NCBI GenBank assembly: GCA_028284195.1
Contig: JANQSE010000008.1
Location: 62,001-126,000 of the forward strand
Reading direction: 5' to 3'
DNA length: 64,000 nt
From: Balneola sp.
GTDB lineage: Bacteria > Bacteroidota > Rhodothermia > Balneolales > Balneolaceae
How positions within the stretch are numbered: position 1 is the first letter of the stretch; each line of letters begins with the position of its first letter. The notes under the pieces are model-generated. The model saw only the letters and a list, made by a program, of their open reading frames with translations. It was not told the DNA's origin and ran no database searches. Shown one piece after another: positions 27,523 to 36,729 of this stretch. Made by a program: the position numbers and the translations under genes.

Positions 27523-28299
27523 TCACACTTTTAGTTGATAGAGTGCGATACTTAATGCAATGGCTGCATTAAGGCTCTCTACATGTGGCTGATTACCCGA
27601 GCGAGGAATCAAAATTCTCTCTCTTTTTGAAGTAATCAGTTTCCTGTTAATCCCATTGGCCTCATTACCAGTCACTAATACGATCTTCTCTTTTGGCTGA
27701 GTTTCTTTGATCGGCCTTGCTCCATCATTACCGTCTAACAACAATACCTGCCACCCATTGTTCTCAAACCAATCCAGATCATGTTCCAGCTCGGCATTCA
27801 TATATGGCAAAATGCCTGTTGCCCCGGCAGTGCTGCGCACCACTTTTGGATGAAATAGGTCTGCAGAACCTTTTCCTGTCAACAATCCCGATGCTCCAAA
27901 CCATACTGCTGTTCGTACAATGGTTCCAAGATTTCCCGGATCCTGAATCCGATCGGCTGCTACTATCAATCCTTTATGCCCGTCTAAATTCTCTGCTGAA
28001 CTCTGCTTTGGAATTTCGCAAACAGCAAGAATACCCTGAGAGTTTTCGGTGTTGGTAATCTCACCCAGTTGCTTCGGGTCAAGTTCGAAAAGATTATTAT
28101 TTGATTGTTGAAGGTTATGAATTTTCCCTTTTTCCAAAAAAACTTCTTTTACACTAACAATCCCATTCTCCAGAACCTGCTCTACAGCTCTTTCCCCTTC
28201 AACTATAAATAGCCCTTCCTTATCCCGGTATTTTTTCTGTGCTAACTTTCTTAAAAGCTTAATCTGATTATTAGAAGTTGATCTCATCCCACTTATCAT
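27523..28299 (-). CDS. TrmH/SpoU family RNA 2'-O-methyltransferase
   Basis: A 258-residue SPOUT-class methyltransferase. A second ATG four codons in (28287, MRSTSNNQIKLL) is an equally likely start. The N-terminal substrate-binding domain has KKYRDKEGLFIVEGERA. The knotted C-terminal domain contains the three motifs DRIQDPGNLGTIVRTA, LVTGNEANGI and IPRSGNQPHVESLNAAIALSIALYQ. This set is typical of rRNA ribose methyltransferases. It ends 163 bases before the PhoH start on the same strand; that gap shows no obvious hairpin. Confidence 0.93.
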   Translation of the reverse strand: MISGMRSTSNNQIKLLRKLAQKKYRDKEGLFIVEGERAVEQVLENGIVSVKEVFLEKGKIHNLQQSNNNLFELDPKQLGEITNTENSQGILAVCEIPKQSSAENLDGHKGLIVAADRIQDPGNLGTIVRTAVWFGASGLLTGKGSADLFHPKVVRSTAGATGILPYMNAELEHDLDWFENNGWQVLLLDGNDGARPIKETQPKEKIVLVTGNEANGINRKLITSKRERILIPRSGNQPHVESLNAAIALSIALYQLKV

Positions 28300-28375
28300 T
28301 TATTACTTAAAAGGTACTTCAAAAAATCCTCACTTTTGCATTCAACATTCACTCTCTATTTGAAGAATGATTTTC

Positions 28376-28383
28376 TATCTTTG
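28376..28383 (+). promoter_or_regulatory. TAnnTTTG-like -7 element upstream of ALDH7 gene
   Basis: TATCTTTG, identical to the octamer upstream of the isocitrate dehydrogenase gene, lies 33 bases before the ATG. No clean -33 TTTG is visible, so confidence is limited. Confidence 0.35.
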
Positions 28384-28416
28384 AACGAATTTTAAAACCT
28401 GAACAACAGAACAAAC

Positions 28417-29925
28417 ATGGATTTTTTAAAAAAGCTTGGAATTGAAGGGGTCAATGCCGGAACCAGTACCGGCCAAAAATACTTCGAAAGCAAAAACCAA
28501 ATTGCCAGTATCACTCCTGTAGATGGTAAAACCATCGCTAACACAACCACTACCACTAAAGAGCAATACGAGCAGGTTGTAGAGGCATCACAAGAAGCTT
28601 TTAAAATCTGGAGAGAAATCCCTGCTCCCCAACGCGGCGAAATTGTTCGGCAAATCGGTGACAAGCTAAGAGAATTCAAAGAGCCATTGGGGAAACTGGT
28701 TACTTACGAAATGGGTAAGATTTACCAGGAAGGTCTGGGCGAAGTTCAGGAAATGATAGATATCTGTGATTTCGCAGTAGGATTGAGCAGGCAACTTTAT
28801 GGTTTAACTATGCACAGCGAACGCCCAAACCATAGAATGTATGAGCAGTGGCATCCTTTAGGTACAGTAGGAATTATATCAGCTTTTAACTTTCCTGTTG
28901 CCGTTTGGAGCTGGAACGCAATGATAGCAGCTGTTTGCGGAGATGTAATGATCTGGAAAGGTTCTGAAAAAACTCCCCTTTGTGGAGTAGCTATTCAAAA
29001 AATTGTTGCAAAAGTACTTAAAGATAATGATCTGCCAGAAGGTATTTTCTGTCTGGTTACCGGAGATCGCGAAGTCGGCGAATGGATGACTGAAGACGAA
29101 CGCATCCCGTTAATATCTGCCACAGGTTCTATAAGAATGGGCAAGGAAGTGGCCAAAGTTGTTGGCGGACGCTTAGGTAAAACTATTCTGGAGCTTGGAG
29201 GAAACAACGCAATCATCATTTCTGAAAATGCCGACATTGAAATGGCCGTACGGGCAACCGTATTTGGTGCCGTTGGTACATGCGGACAACGTTGTACTTC
29301 TACCCGAAGGCTCATTATTCATGATTCCGTTTACGATCAGGTAAAAGATCGTTTACTTAGTGTTTACAAGAATGTGAACATTGGAGACCCACTGGAATCC
29401 GATACTTTGGTTGGACCCATGATCGATCAACTGGCCGTTGACGCAATGCAACATGCATTGAAAGAGATTGAAAAAGAAGGCGGGAAAGTGATCTACGGCG
29501 GAGAAGTACTGGACCGCGATGGTTTCTACGTACGGCCTGCTATCGCCGAAGTAAAGAATGAATTCGATATCGTGCAGGAGGAGACATTCGCTCCGATTTT
29601 ATATCTCATCAAATACAACACTATTGAAGAAGCCATGGGCTATCACAATGGAGTAAAACAAGGGTTAAGTTCTGCAATGTTTACCTTGAATATGCGCGAA
29701 GCGGAAAACTTCCTCAGCACACATGGCTCTGATTGTGGTATTGCAAATATCAATATTGGAACAAGCGGTGCCGAGATTGGCGGTGCATTTGGTGGCGAAA
29801 AAGAAACCGGTGGCGGACGTGAATCCGGCTCTGATGCATGGAAAGCATACATGCGCCGCCAAACCAATACCATAAACTGGAGCGAAGAGTTACCGCTGGC
29901 GCAAGGTATAAGTTTTGATGTATAA
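28417..29925 (+). CDS. ALDH7-type aldehyde dehydrogenase (alpha-aminoadipic semialdehyde dehydrogenase-like)
   Basis: A 502-residue NAD(P)-dependent aldehyde dehydrogenase. The oxyanion Asn159 is in AFNFPVAVW, general-base Glu259 in ILELGGNN and the catalytic Cys293 in CGQRCTSTRR. The FNFPVAVWSWN context, GGNNAIII and CTSTRRL are characteristic of the ALDH7 (antiquitin/piperideine-6-carboxylate dehydrogenase) branch, which acts in lysine catabolism. No lysine-degradation genes are adjacent, so the pathway assignment rests on family alone. A clear terminator follows. Confidence 0.9.
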   Translation: MDFLKKLGIEGVNAGTSTGQKYFESKNQIASITPVDGKTIANTTTTTKEQYEQVVEASQEAFKIWREIPAPQRGEIVRQIGDKLREFKEPLGKLVTYEMGKIYQEGLGEVQEMIDICDFAVGLSRQLYGLTMHSERPNHRMYEQWHPLGTVGIISAFNFPVAVWSWNAMIAAVCGDVMIWKGSEKTPLCGVAIQKIVAKVLKDNDLPEGIFCLVTGDREVGEWMTEDERIPLISATGSIRMGKEVAKVVGGRLGKTILELGGNNAIIISENADIEMAVRATVFGAVGTCGQRCTSTRRLIIHDSVYDQVKDRLLSVYKNVNIGDPLESDTLVGPMIDQLAVDAMQHALKEIEKEGGKVIYGGEVLDRDGFYVRPAIAEVKNEFDIVQEETFAPILYLIKYNTIEEAMGYHNGVKQGLSSAMFTLNMREAENFLSTHGSDCGIANINIGTSGAEIGGAFGGEKETGGGRESGSDAWKAYMRRQTNTINWSEELPLAQGISFDV

Positions 29926-29956
29926 ACTTTTAACTAGTTCTAAGGTTATATATACC

Positions 29957-29988
29957 AAAAGCACCGGTGTTCGACATGTGCTTTTTTT
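29957..29988 (+). terminator. Intrinsic terminator after ALDH7 gene
   Basis: Stem AAAAGCAC / GTGCTTTT with an inner TGT/ACA helix, followed by seven T. Confidence 0.8.
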
Positions 29989-30013
29989 ATATTTATGAAA
30001 CTATATCAGCAAA

Positions 30014-31750
30014 GTGAAGCTTAAAAACATATTTCCTGCAACCGGTAATAAAGTACGTATCGAATTTCGATTATTCGAAATTACATTGGTACTTACTATT
30101 TTGGTAGTCTTATTCTGGTCTGTTTTTGCTTTTGCAGCAGATTATATTCTGCCTATTAAGCTTATATATGTATCATGCCTGGTACTTTATTCTCTGATCT
30201 ATTATGCCCAAAAGAAAAAACTATCTTTTACTTTCCTTGCCACTGCTTATTATGGGCTAGCCTTTTTAATGCTGGCATTTGCCTGGTTGCCTTCAGGTGG
30301 GGTTACAGGAGCCATTCTTCATTTTTTTGTACTCATATTTATCTCAGGGCTGCTCGTTCTTCCTTTAAGGGCATATCTTCTATTTATTGCTGCTACTGCT
30401 ATTCTTGTAGTAAATTTTTCTGTTTATGAAATGTACTACCCGGAGGGCGCTGTCCACTATGTCAACAAAGTTAACCGGATAAGGGATATCTCGATTGCTG
30501 GAACAATTACGATTGGGGTTTTAGGATTTGCGCTTTTTACTTTTAAAAGAGCTTTTCTGGCCGATCGTGAGAACCTCAAAAAAGCCATTGAAAAAATTGA
30601 GATAGAAAAAGAAAAGGCTGAATCTGCCGATAAAGCTAAAAGTCAATTCCTCGCTACCATCAGTCATGAAATGCGAACACCGCTGAATGGAATTATCGGC
30701 ATTTCTGAGCTTCTTACTGATACTAAGCTCAATAACGATCAAAAAGAAATGGTCAAAAATTTGAGGTATAGCGGCAAGCTACTCCATAGTTTAATAAGCG
30801 ACCTTTTAGACCTTACAGTAATCGAGGATGGCAAACTTGGCCTTCAAAAAAATGAGATCCGGTTAGATGTAGAAATAAGGGATGTGCTTGACATTTTTAA
30901 AACAAATATTGATTCAAAAAAAGAACAAGTCGAGGTTAGTTATCAGCACGACTTCAATATTCCGATTTTAGTTTACGGTGATGTTACAAGATTCAGGCAG
31001 ATTCTGGTCAATCTTGTCAATAATGCGGTAAAATTTACAGATAAAGGCAGCATCAGAGTAAGATCAGAGGTGTTGTCAACAACTGATTCGATGATTGATA
31101 TACGTTTCTTGATCACTGATACCGGCTCAGGGATTCCTATAGCCGATCAAAAACATATCTTCACCAAATTCTTCAGATCTGATAACAACTCTAAGATAGA
31201 AGGAACCGGGCTTGGGTTAAGCATTAGCAAGAGTATAGTAGAGTATCTAGGCGGGTCTATTGGTTTTGAATCTGAACCGGGAAAAGGCTCCACTTTCTTT
31301 TTTAACCTTCCCTTTTCTCATGCACCTATTGATCCTTCAAAGCCTTCTGCAAATCAAAAAGATGAAATCGAGAGGCGGTCTTTAAAAATTCTGATTGCTG
31401 AAGATGATATGGTAAATCAGCTTGTACTCTCAAAAACGCTCTCAAAGCTTAATATCACCAACATTGATATTGTAGAAAACGGAGAAGAGGCTGTTAAAAA
31501 AGCTAAGGAAGAATTTTATGACTTTATCCTTATAGATATCCAAATGCCAATACTAGGAGGAGTTGAAGCTTCCAAAGAAATCCTGAAATTTTATGAAGGC
31601 AAACGAAAACCGAAGATAATTGCTGTTACTGCTAATGTGATGAAGTCTGACCAGGATATGTACTTGGGAATTGGAATGTGTGATGTGCTGGGGAAGCCTT
31701 TTAAAATAGAAATGCTGAAAGAAGTACTGCATCGCAATCTGGATACTTAA
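30014..31750 (+). CDS. Hybrid sensor histidine kinase / response regulator
   Basis: A 578-residue membrane kinase starting at GTG. An ATG at 29995 is out of frame and no in-frame ATG fits. Six hydrophobic helices occupy residues 20-177 with no recognisable extracytoplasmic sensor. A coiled linker (185-210) leads to HisKA with the phospho-acceptor His218 (SHEMRTPLNG). HATPase_c follows (N-box VNLVNNAVKF, G boxes DTGSGIP and GTGLGLS), then a REC domain (about 457-575) with Asp508 (ILIDIQMP). No cognate regulator gene is adjacent. The stand-alone Hpt at 20271-20636 could accept phosphate from the REC domain (inference). Confidence 0.93.
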   Translation: MKLKNIFPATGNKVRIEFRLFEITLVLTILVVLFWSVFAFAADYILPIKLIYVSCLVLYSLIYYAQKKKLSFTFLATAYYGLAFLMLAFAWLPSGGVTGAILHFFVLIFISGLLVLPLRAYLLFIAATAILVVNFSVYEMYYPEGAVHYVNKVNRIRDISIAGTITIGVLGFALFTFKRAFLADRENLKKAIEKIEIEKEKAESADKAKSQFLATISHEMRTPLNGIIGISELLTDTKLNNDQKEMVKNLRYSGKLLHSLISDLLDLTVIEDGKLGLQKNEIRLDVEIRDVLDIFKTNIDSKKEQVEVSYQHDFNIPILVYGDVTRFRQILVNLVNNAVKFTDKGSIRVRSEVLSTTDSMIDIRFLITDTGSGIPIADQKHIFTKFFRSDNNSKIEGTGLGLSISKSIVEYLGGSIGFESEPGKGSTFFFNLPFSHAPIDPSKPSANQKDEIERRSLKILIAEDDMVNQLVLSKTLSKLNITNIDIVENGEEAVKKAKEEFYDFILIDIQMPILGGVEASKEILKFYEGKRKPKIIAVTANVMKSDQDMYLGIGMCDVLGKPFKIEMLKEVLHRNLDT

Positions 31751-31816
31751 TTTTTCTGAAACCACTCTTTATTTCTTTCGTGGTATCATTGTCAGTGTCA
31801 TCAAATTTGGGATATC

Positions 31817-32104
31817 ATGAAAAACTCAAAAGCATTTTTCTTTACAGGTTCTGCGCTTCTTTTTTTCTGGATCATTGGTGGATTCAGTCCTTATATAAGC
31901 TGGGAAGCACGTTTATTTAAAATTATTCTTGTAGGTATTTTGGGTACCGTAGCCTGGAAACTCAAAAACTCCAAGAATCCCAAATACAAAAAAAGTGCCT
32001 TGGTTATAGTGCTTTTTTTAGCAGCGGCCACTGCTTATGCCGAACCGTACGTCAGCCATGCCGTGTTCGGGCATCACCATCATCACTTCTTTTGCGGGAA
32101 ATAA
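31817..32104 (+). CDS. Small membrane protein with C-terminal His cluster
   Basis: A 95-residue protein with three hydrophobic stretches (about 5-24, 33-46 and 60-75). The C-terminal tail HAVFGHHHHHFFCGK has five consecutive His plus an upstream His and a Cys. Such a tail could bind a transition metal. No family is recognised. The gene lies 66 bases after the hybrid kinase on the same strand and could be its partner or target (weak inference). The ATG at 31817 is the only reasonable start. Confidence 0.65.
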   Translation: MKNSKAFFFTGSALLFFWIIGGFSPYISWEARLFKIILVGILGTVAWKLKNSKNPKYKKSALVIVLFLAAATAYAEPYVSHAVFGHHHHHFFCGK

Positions 32105-32108
32105 GTTA

Positions 32109-32186
32109 GTCATGCTGAACTTGATTCTCCGAAGGAGTCCTTTGGACAGTATCTGAAGCCTTTATAGATCCCGGATCAACCGGGAT
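32109..32186. repeat. Dispersed intergenic palindromic repeat (GTCATGCTGAACTTG type)
   Basis: It begins GTCATGCTGAACTTG, contains a CTCC-gaa-GGAG hairpin (32127-32137), and ends with the palindrome ATCCCGG-atcaa-CCGGGAT (32168-32186). The opening word matches the sequence at 49300-49314 in 14 of 15 bases. It fills the gap between two convergent genes and resembles REP-like elements. Confidence 0.55.
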
Positions 32187-32205
32187 AACAAAGATTGATT
32201 TGATG

Positions 32206-33483
32206 CTACCTTACAATCGTTTCCGATCTCTTAGGCCCTGTTGAAATAATGGTAAACTTTACACCAAGATACTTTTCTATAAAAGCAATATAGGATTTAG
32301 CGGCTGAGGGAAGCTCATCCCAACTGGTCATCCCTGAAATATCTTTATCCCAGCCTGAAAGTGCTGTATAAACCGGTTCAACACGTTCAATTTCCTCCAG
32401 GTGAAGCGGAAATACTCTGGTTTCTTCTCCGCCACTAATTTTGTAGCCAGTACACACTTTAATTTCTTTAAAGCCGTCCATTACATCCATTTTGGTAAGT
32501 GTGAGCTCATTGATCCCATTTACCCGGCAGGCATACTTCAGAGCAACTAAATCCAGCCAGCCACATCTTCGGGGACGGCCAGTTGTTGCTCCAAATTCAT
32601 GGCCTTTCTTTCTTAATTCTTCTCCGGTCTCATCCAATAATTCGGTTGGGAAAGGACCATTACCCACACGTGTGCAATACGCTTTTGTAATTCCCATCAC
32701 ATGGGTTAGTGCCGTTGGCGGTATGCCGGAACCTGTGCATGCTCCTCCGGTAGTTGGGGATGAAGAAGTAACGTACGGATAGGTTCCATGATCTACATCC
32801 AGCAAACAACCTTGTGCACCTTCAAGCAGCACAGGCTTTCCATCTTCAAGGCCCTCATGTAACATATTCGTAGTATTGCAGATAAAAGGAGCCAGCATAT
32901 CAATAGAGGTTTGTAACTCATCCATTAAATCATCAGCAGAAAGTTCCGGCTCCTGGTATAAGTTTTTGAGGGCAAAGTTTATATCTGAAATATTTTGCTC
33001 AATCTTTGAACGAAGAACTTCTTTGTCCAGCAAATCAACCATTCGTATTCCCACACGGGAAACCTTGCTTACATAAGCAGGGCCAATTCCACGCCCTGTG
33101 GTTCCAATAGCATCCCCGCCGCGGCGTTTTTCTTTAAGTTGATCGAGTAGTTTGTGATATGGTAGAATAACATGCGCCGTTTGGCTGATAAATAAACGGC
33201 CTTCCAGGCTAAAGCCCATTTCTTTTACCCCTTCGATTTCTTTTACAAGAGCTATGGGATCGATTACTACCCCATTGCCAATAACACAGTGAGCATCTCC
33301 ATTAAAAATCCCTGACGGAATTAGATGAAGAACCACCGTTTTATCATCGAACTTTAGTGTATGACCCGCATTTGCGCCGCCTTGGTAACGAACTACAAAA
33401 TCAACTTTATCGCTGAGCAGATCTACAATTTTACCCTTTCCCTCATCGCCCCATTGGGCACCAATTACTACTCTTACAGACAT
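32206..33483 (-). CDS. purA: Adenylosuccinate synthetase
   Basis: Converts IMP, aspartate and GTP to adenylosuccinate in AMP synthesis. The 425 residues are full length. The GTP-binding P-loop is WGDEGKGKIVD, the IMP site includes GRGIGPAY, and the C-terminal signature is TSSSPTTGGACTGSGIPP with TGRPRRCGWLDL. The N-terminus is conserved to Met1, so the start at 33483 is secure. An upstream terminator separates it from the STAS-secF-secD unit. Confidence 0.97.
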   Translation of the reverse strand: MSVRVVIGAQWGDEGKGKIVDLLSDKVDFVVRYQGGANAGHTLKFDDKTVVLHLIPSGIFNGDAHCVIGNGVVIDPIALVKEIEGVKEMGFSLEGRLFISQTAHVILPYHKLLDQLKEKRRGGDAIGTTGRGIGPAYVSKVSRVGIRMVDLLDKEVLRSKIEQNISDINFALKNLYQEPELSADDLMDELQTSIDMLAPFICNTTNMLHEGLEDGKPVLLEGAQGCLLDVDHGTYPYVTSSSPTTGGACTGSGIPPTALTHVMGITKAYCTRVGNGPFPTELLDETGEELRKKGHEFGATTGRPRRCGWLDLVALKYACRVNGINELTLTKMDVMDGFKEIKVCTGYKISGGEETRVFPLHLEEIERVEPVYTALSGWDKDISGMTSWDELPSAAKSYIAFIEKYLGVKFTIISTGPKRSETIVR

Positions 33484-33504
33484 ATCTGAAAAATAATTAA
33501 CAAT

Positions 33505-33532
33505 AAAAAAGGGGTGTAGTTATCTACCCCCC
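33505..33532 (-). terminator. Intrinsic terminator of the secD-secF-STAS unit
   Basis: On the - strand a GGGGGGTAG / CTACACCCC stem (one mismatch, 4-base loop) is followed by TTTTTTATTG. It lies 33 bases after the STAS stop and 22 bases before purA. Confidence 0.8.
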
Positions 33533-33564
33533 CCTTAGATTCTATTTTAGAAACCAAATATCAA

Positions 33565-33909
33565 TCAATCTTCGTTGTATGATTCAGCGGCTTCGTCAAC
33601 CGATTTATAATGCTTAAACACCGTGATTAATTTAGTAACAATCAACAGGCTTTCAATTTTATCGGTTGCGTTTGCAATACGCAGGTCACCACCTGCTTTT
33701 CTCATGGTAGTAAGCGCACCGATAAGCATTCCCAAACCGGATGAGTTCATGAACTTTACTTTTCCGAGATCAACAACAATATTGGTTTTTCCCGCATCAA
33801 TTAGCTCATGAAGTTTCTCGTTCAGGCTAACCGCGTCAGGCCCACCCATAACGTTACCTTTAAATTCGATAACTACGCTACTGTAGCGTTCTGATGTATT
33901 AAAGCTCAT
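33565..33909 (-). CDS. STAS-domain anti-sigma factor antagonist-like protein
   Basis: A 114-residue single STAS domain. The phosphorylatable Ser is in KVKFMNSSGLGML, the SpoIIAA/RsbV switch motif. The rest follows the family (VDLGKV, GALTTMRKAGGDLRIAN). Such proteins bind anti-sigma kinases in partner switching, but no RsbW-like kinase is in the window. It starts 25 bases after secF, is probably co-transcribed with it, and is followed by a terminator. Confidence 0.9.
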   Translation of the reverse strand: MSFNTSERYSSVVIEFKGNVMGGPDAVSLNEKLHELIDAGKTNIVVDLGKVKFMNSSGLGMLIGALTTMRKAGGDLRIANATDKIESLLIVTKLITVFKHYKSVDEAAESYNED

Positions 33910-33934
33910 GATTCCTATCTATTTTTTAAACTTA

Positions 33935-34843
33935 TTATTTATTGGTTTTGGCATCTAACTCAACTACCAAAGAGCTAGCTACAAATAAAGAACTATATGT
34001 ACCAAGCACAATACCAATTAATAGTGCAAAAGAAAAACCTTTTAACACCTCGCCGCCGAAAATAAACAGCACAGCAACTACAAACAAGGTGGTAATCGAA
34101 GTGATTATTGTCCGGCTTAAAGTATCGTTCAAACTTTTGTTTACCATTGGAATATATTCCATGCCTTTGTGAACAATGCTGTTTTCACGAATTCGGTCAA
34201 ACACAACTACGGTATCATTCAGCGAATAACCTACAATTGTTAAGAATGCCGCAATAATGTTTTGATCTATCAACAAACTAAAGTTTACCACATCACTCAA
34301 CAGCGTAAAAGCTCCAAGCGTAATGATCACATCATGGAATAATGCCACAACCGCTCCGGCAGAAAATGTCCACTTTCTAAAACGAATGAGGATATATACA
34401 AAGATAATTGCCATTGAATAAATAATAGACTGCAAACCACCTGATTTGAGATCTTCGGCTACTTTTGGGCCTACCTTATCAGATTTTTCAACAAAAGATT
34501 TGTTATCAGGGTAGCTGGTTACCATCGTAGAAAGAATAATTTCTTCCACATCGTTGATATCACCTTCATTATCTGTTCGCACAAGAACCTCAGTGCTTGA
34601 ACCGAACAATTTCACCTCTGGGGTTGACCCAAGTGGTACTGTTAACGCGCTGCGAACTTCGGTTACATCTACCGGTTGCTCGAACTTAAGTACGAATTCT
34701 GTACCACCTTTAAAGTCGATACCATACTGAAGCCCTTTCATCACAATTGTGCCAATCGAAATTGCGACCAATAATCCCGAGAACACATATGCAATTTTTC
34801 GTTTACTAACGAAATCAAAATTTGGTGTTTCAAACCATCTCAT
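33935..34843 (-). CDS. secF: Protein translocase subunit SecF
   Basis: Membrane partner of SecD that uses the proton gradient to aid late translocation through SecYEG. The 302 residues form six helices. The first periplasmic domain opens with QYGIDFKGGTEFVL, and the TM4-5 block GYSLNDTVVVFDRIREN is diagnostic of SecF. The start MRWFETPNFDFVSKRK is typical. It follows secD by 38 bases on the same strand. Separate secD and secF, instead of the SecDF fusion common in Bacteroidota, fits Balneolota/Rhodothermota. Confidence 0.96.
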   Translation of the reverse strand: MRWFETPNFDFVSKRKIAYVFSGLLVAISIGTIVMKGLQYGIDFKGGTEFVLKFEQPVDVTEVRSALTVPLGSTPEVKLFGSSTEVLVRTDNEGDINDVEEIILSTMVTSYPDNKSFVEKSDKVGPKVAEDLKSGGLQSIIYSMAIIFVYILIRFRKWTFSAGAVVALFHDVIITLGAFTLLSDVVNFSLLIDQNIIAAFLTIVGYSLNDTVVVFDRIRENSIVHKGMEYIPMVNKSLNDTLSRTIITSITTLFVVAVLFIFGGEVLKGFSFALLIGIVLGTYSSLFVASSLVVELDAKTNK

Positions 34844-34881
34844 AATTTTCCTTTTTTAAACTCTTTAAGATTTCTTGTTGA

Positions 34882-36696
34882 TTAACCGAAGTTTACTACG
34901 CTCGATTTTGCCCGTGTCAGGTAATCGATAACCACACGTGTAATTATAATAGCACTAAACAGCGAGCAACAGATTCCTGCAAGCAGTGTTACTGCAAACC
35001 CTTTAATTGGCCCTACACCAAAGCTTAAAAGTACCAGTGCTACAAAACCGGTGGTTATATTCGCATCGATAATAGCACTCATCGCATTTGAATAACCCGC
35101 TGAAATTGCTGCTTTAATGGTTTTACCTGTGCGTTGTTCCTCACGAATTCGATCGAATATGAGTACATTTGCATCCACTGCCATACCTATAGTAAGCACA
35201 ATGCCTGCCATACCAGGCAGAGTTAACGTGGCCTGGAAACCAGCAAGAATACCTAGAATAAAGACGATATTTAGTAAAAGAGCTATGTCAGCTACACCTC
35301 CACCTGTCCGGTAATACACGATCATGAAGATTGCCACGATACTTAATCCAATAAGTACAGAGTTTAAACTAGCTTCGATGGAAGCCTGACCTAGTGAAGC
35401 TCCTACTGTACGTTCCTCTACAATTTCTAAGGGAGCAGGAAGTGCCCCCGAAAGCAGAATGTTTACTAAATCTTCTGCTTCACCTACGTTTTCTACTCCT
35501 GTAATAGAAGACCGACCATTATTGATCTTAGTTATCACATTTGGGTAAGTATAGATATAACCATCTAATACGATTGCAACTGGTTTACCGATATTAGCAC
35601 CAGTGATACGGGCCCAATCTCTGGCTCCTTCCGCATTCATCGTCATAGACACTTCGGGAACATTTGTGGTAGGGTCGAATTGTACACTTGCCTCTTCAAT
35701 TACTTCCCCCGTCATTTCTACATCAGTTCTAACCCCAAACAATGTGAATACCTCAGCACCGCCCGCTACAAGCGGAGAGGTATTGGCGCTCCACATCATG
35801 GTAGTATTTCTTGGAAGCAGCTTTTGAACTTCAGAGTCGCTGATTAGTGCGCTTACTTTAGCAGTGTCCTGTTCTTCAGCGTATCCTAACGCATAAGGGC
35901 TCTGCCCGGGGCTTAGTACTTCTAAAAGTGCATTTGGCTGAATTACATCCAAACTGTCACTTTCGTCGCTTGCAGCTTTTTCATCAAAGTAGTTATAAAC
36001 CTGAGTAATAAATGAACTGAAATCGTTTGCATTGGCAGCCAAACGAAACTCCAGGCGGGCTGTACCTTTTAACAGGTTTCTTACGCGTTCGGGGTCATCC
36101 ACACCGGGAAGCTCAACTACGATGCGATCAGTTCCCTGCTTTACAATAGAAGGTTCTGTTACACCAAATCTATCCACACGGGTACGGATGATTTCGATAG
36201 CCCTGTCTAACGCCTCTGTTCGTTGCGCTTTTAAGAAAACTGCTATTTCCTGATTGCTGGATCGCCGGGTTATATCAGCTGCGTCATTCCGGAAATAACG
36301 ACTTAGTCGGGCACCTTCATTTCCTGCTTCAAAAACAGTAACCATTTCATCAATAAAGTCACTATTGTTGGCCAGTGCAGTTTCTCTTGCTGTTGAAACC
36401 ACCTGCTCAAGCTGTTCATCTCTGTTTTGCCCTGCAAGTTCGAGTATAAGTTGAGAAGTTCCTACTTCAAGCATTACATACATTCCGCCCTGGAGGTCAA
36501 GCCCCAGATTTAGCGTACGTTCTTTGATACTTGCAAGCTTCTCTCTGTTGTCTTCAACATATTGCAGACTGTCTGCCGAAGGAAGCTCGCTGATTTGTTT
36601 TTGTTCCAGATTCCACTGGATAGTTGGGAAAAGGTACCACAATGTCATAGCCAAAAAGGCTACAATGAGACCTATTTTAAATCCATTTCCTTGCAT
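34882..36696 (-). CDS. secD: Protein translocase subunit SecD
   Basis: A 604-residue SecD with an N-terminal helix (residues 5-24), a large periplasmic P1 domain (about 50-420) and five C-terminal helices. Key blocks are LNLGLDLQGGMYVML near residue 65, RTRVDRFGVTEP (P1 base), the TM block PGMAGIVLTIGMAVDANVLIFDRIREE, and ANITTGFVAL. Asp and Arg of the DANVLIFDRIRE motif are essential in the family. The upstream 150 bases carry a purine-rich repeat; no clear promoter is visible. Confidence 0.96.
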   Translation of the reverse strand: MQGNGFKIGLIVAFLAMTLWYLFPTIQWNLEQKQISELPSADSLQYVEDNREKLASIKERTLNLGLDLQGGMYVMLEVGTSQLILELAGQNRDEQLEQVVSTARETALANNSDFIDEMVTVFEAGNEGARLSRYFRNDAADITRRSSNQEIAVFLKAQRTEALDRAIEIIRTRVDRFGVTEPSIVKQGTDRIVVELPGVDDPERVRNLLKGTARLEFRLAANANDFSSFITQVYNYFDEKAASDESDSLDVIQPNALLEVLSPGQSPYALGYAEEQDTAKVSALISDSEVQKLLPRNTTMMWSANTSPLVAGGAEVFTLFGVRTDVEMTGEVIEEASVQFDPTTNVPEVSMTMNAEGARDWARITGANIGKPVAIVLDGYIYTYPNVITKINNGRSSITGVENVGEAEDLVNILLSGALPAPLEIVEERTVGASLGQASIEASLNSVLIGLSIVAIFMIVYYRTGGGVADIALLLNIVFILGILAGFQATLTLPGMAGIVLTIGMAVDANVLIFDRIREEQRTGKTIKAAISAGYSNAMSAIIDANITTGFVALVLLSFGVGPIKGFAVTLLAGICCSLFSAIIITRVVIDYLTRAKSSVVNFG

Positions 36697-36729
36697 TTTT
36701 ATAGATGTTTAGATTTTAGTATTTAGATT

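Noticed and set aside
32086-32100. Engineered His-tag or vector contamination
   Set aside because: The five-His run is inside an ordinary membrane-protein frame, with no vector, linker or stop context; codons are mixed (cac/cat).
33526-33533. Poly-C run as a phase-variable tract
   Set aside because: The eight-C run lies in a terminator hairpin between genes, not in a coding region or promoter spacer, so it is more likely part of the terminator.
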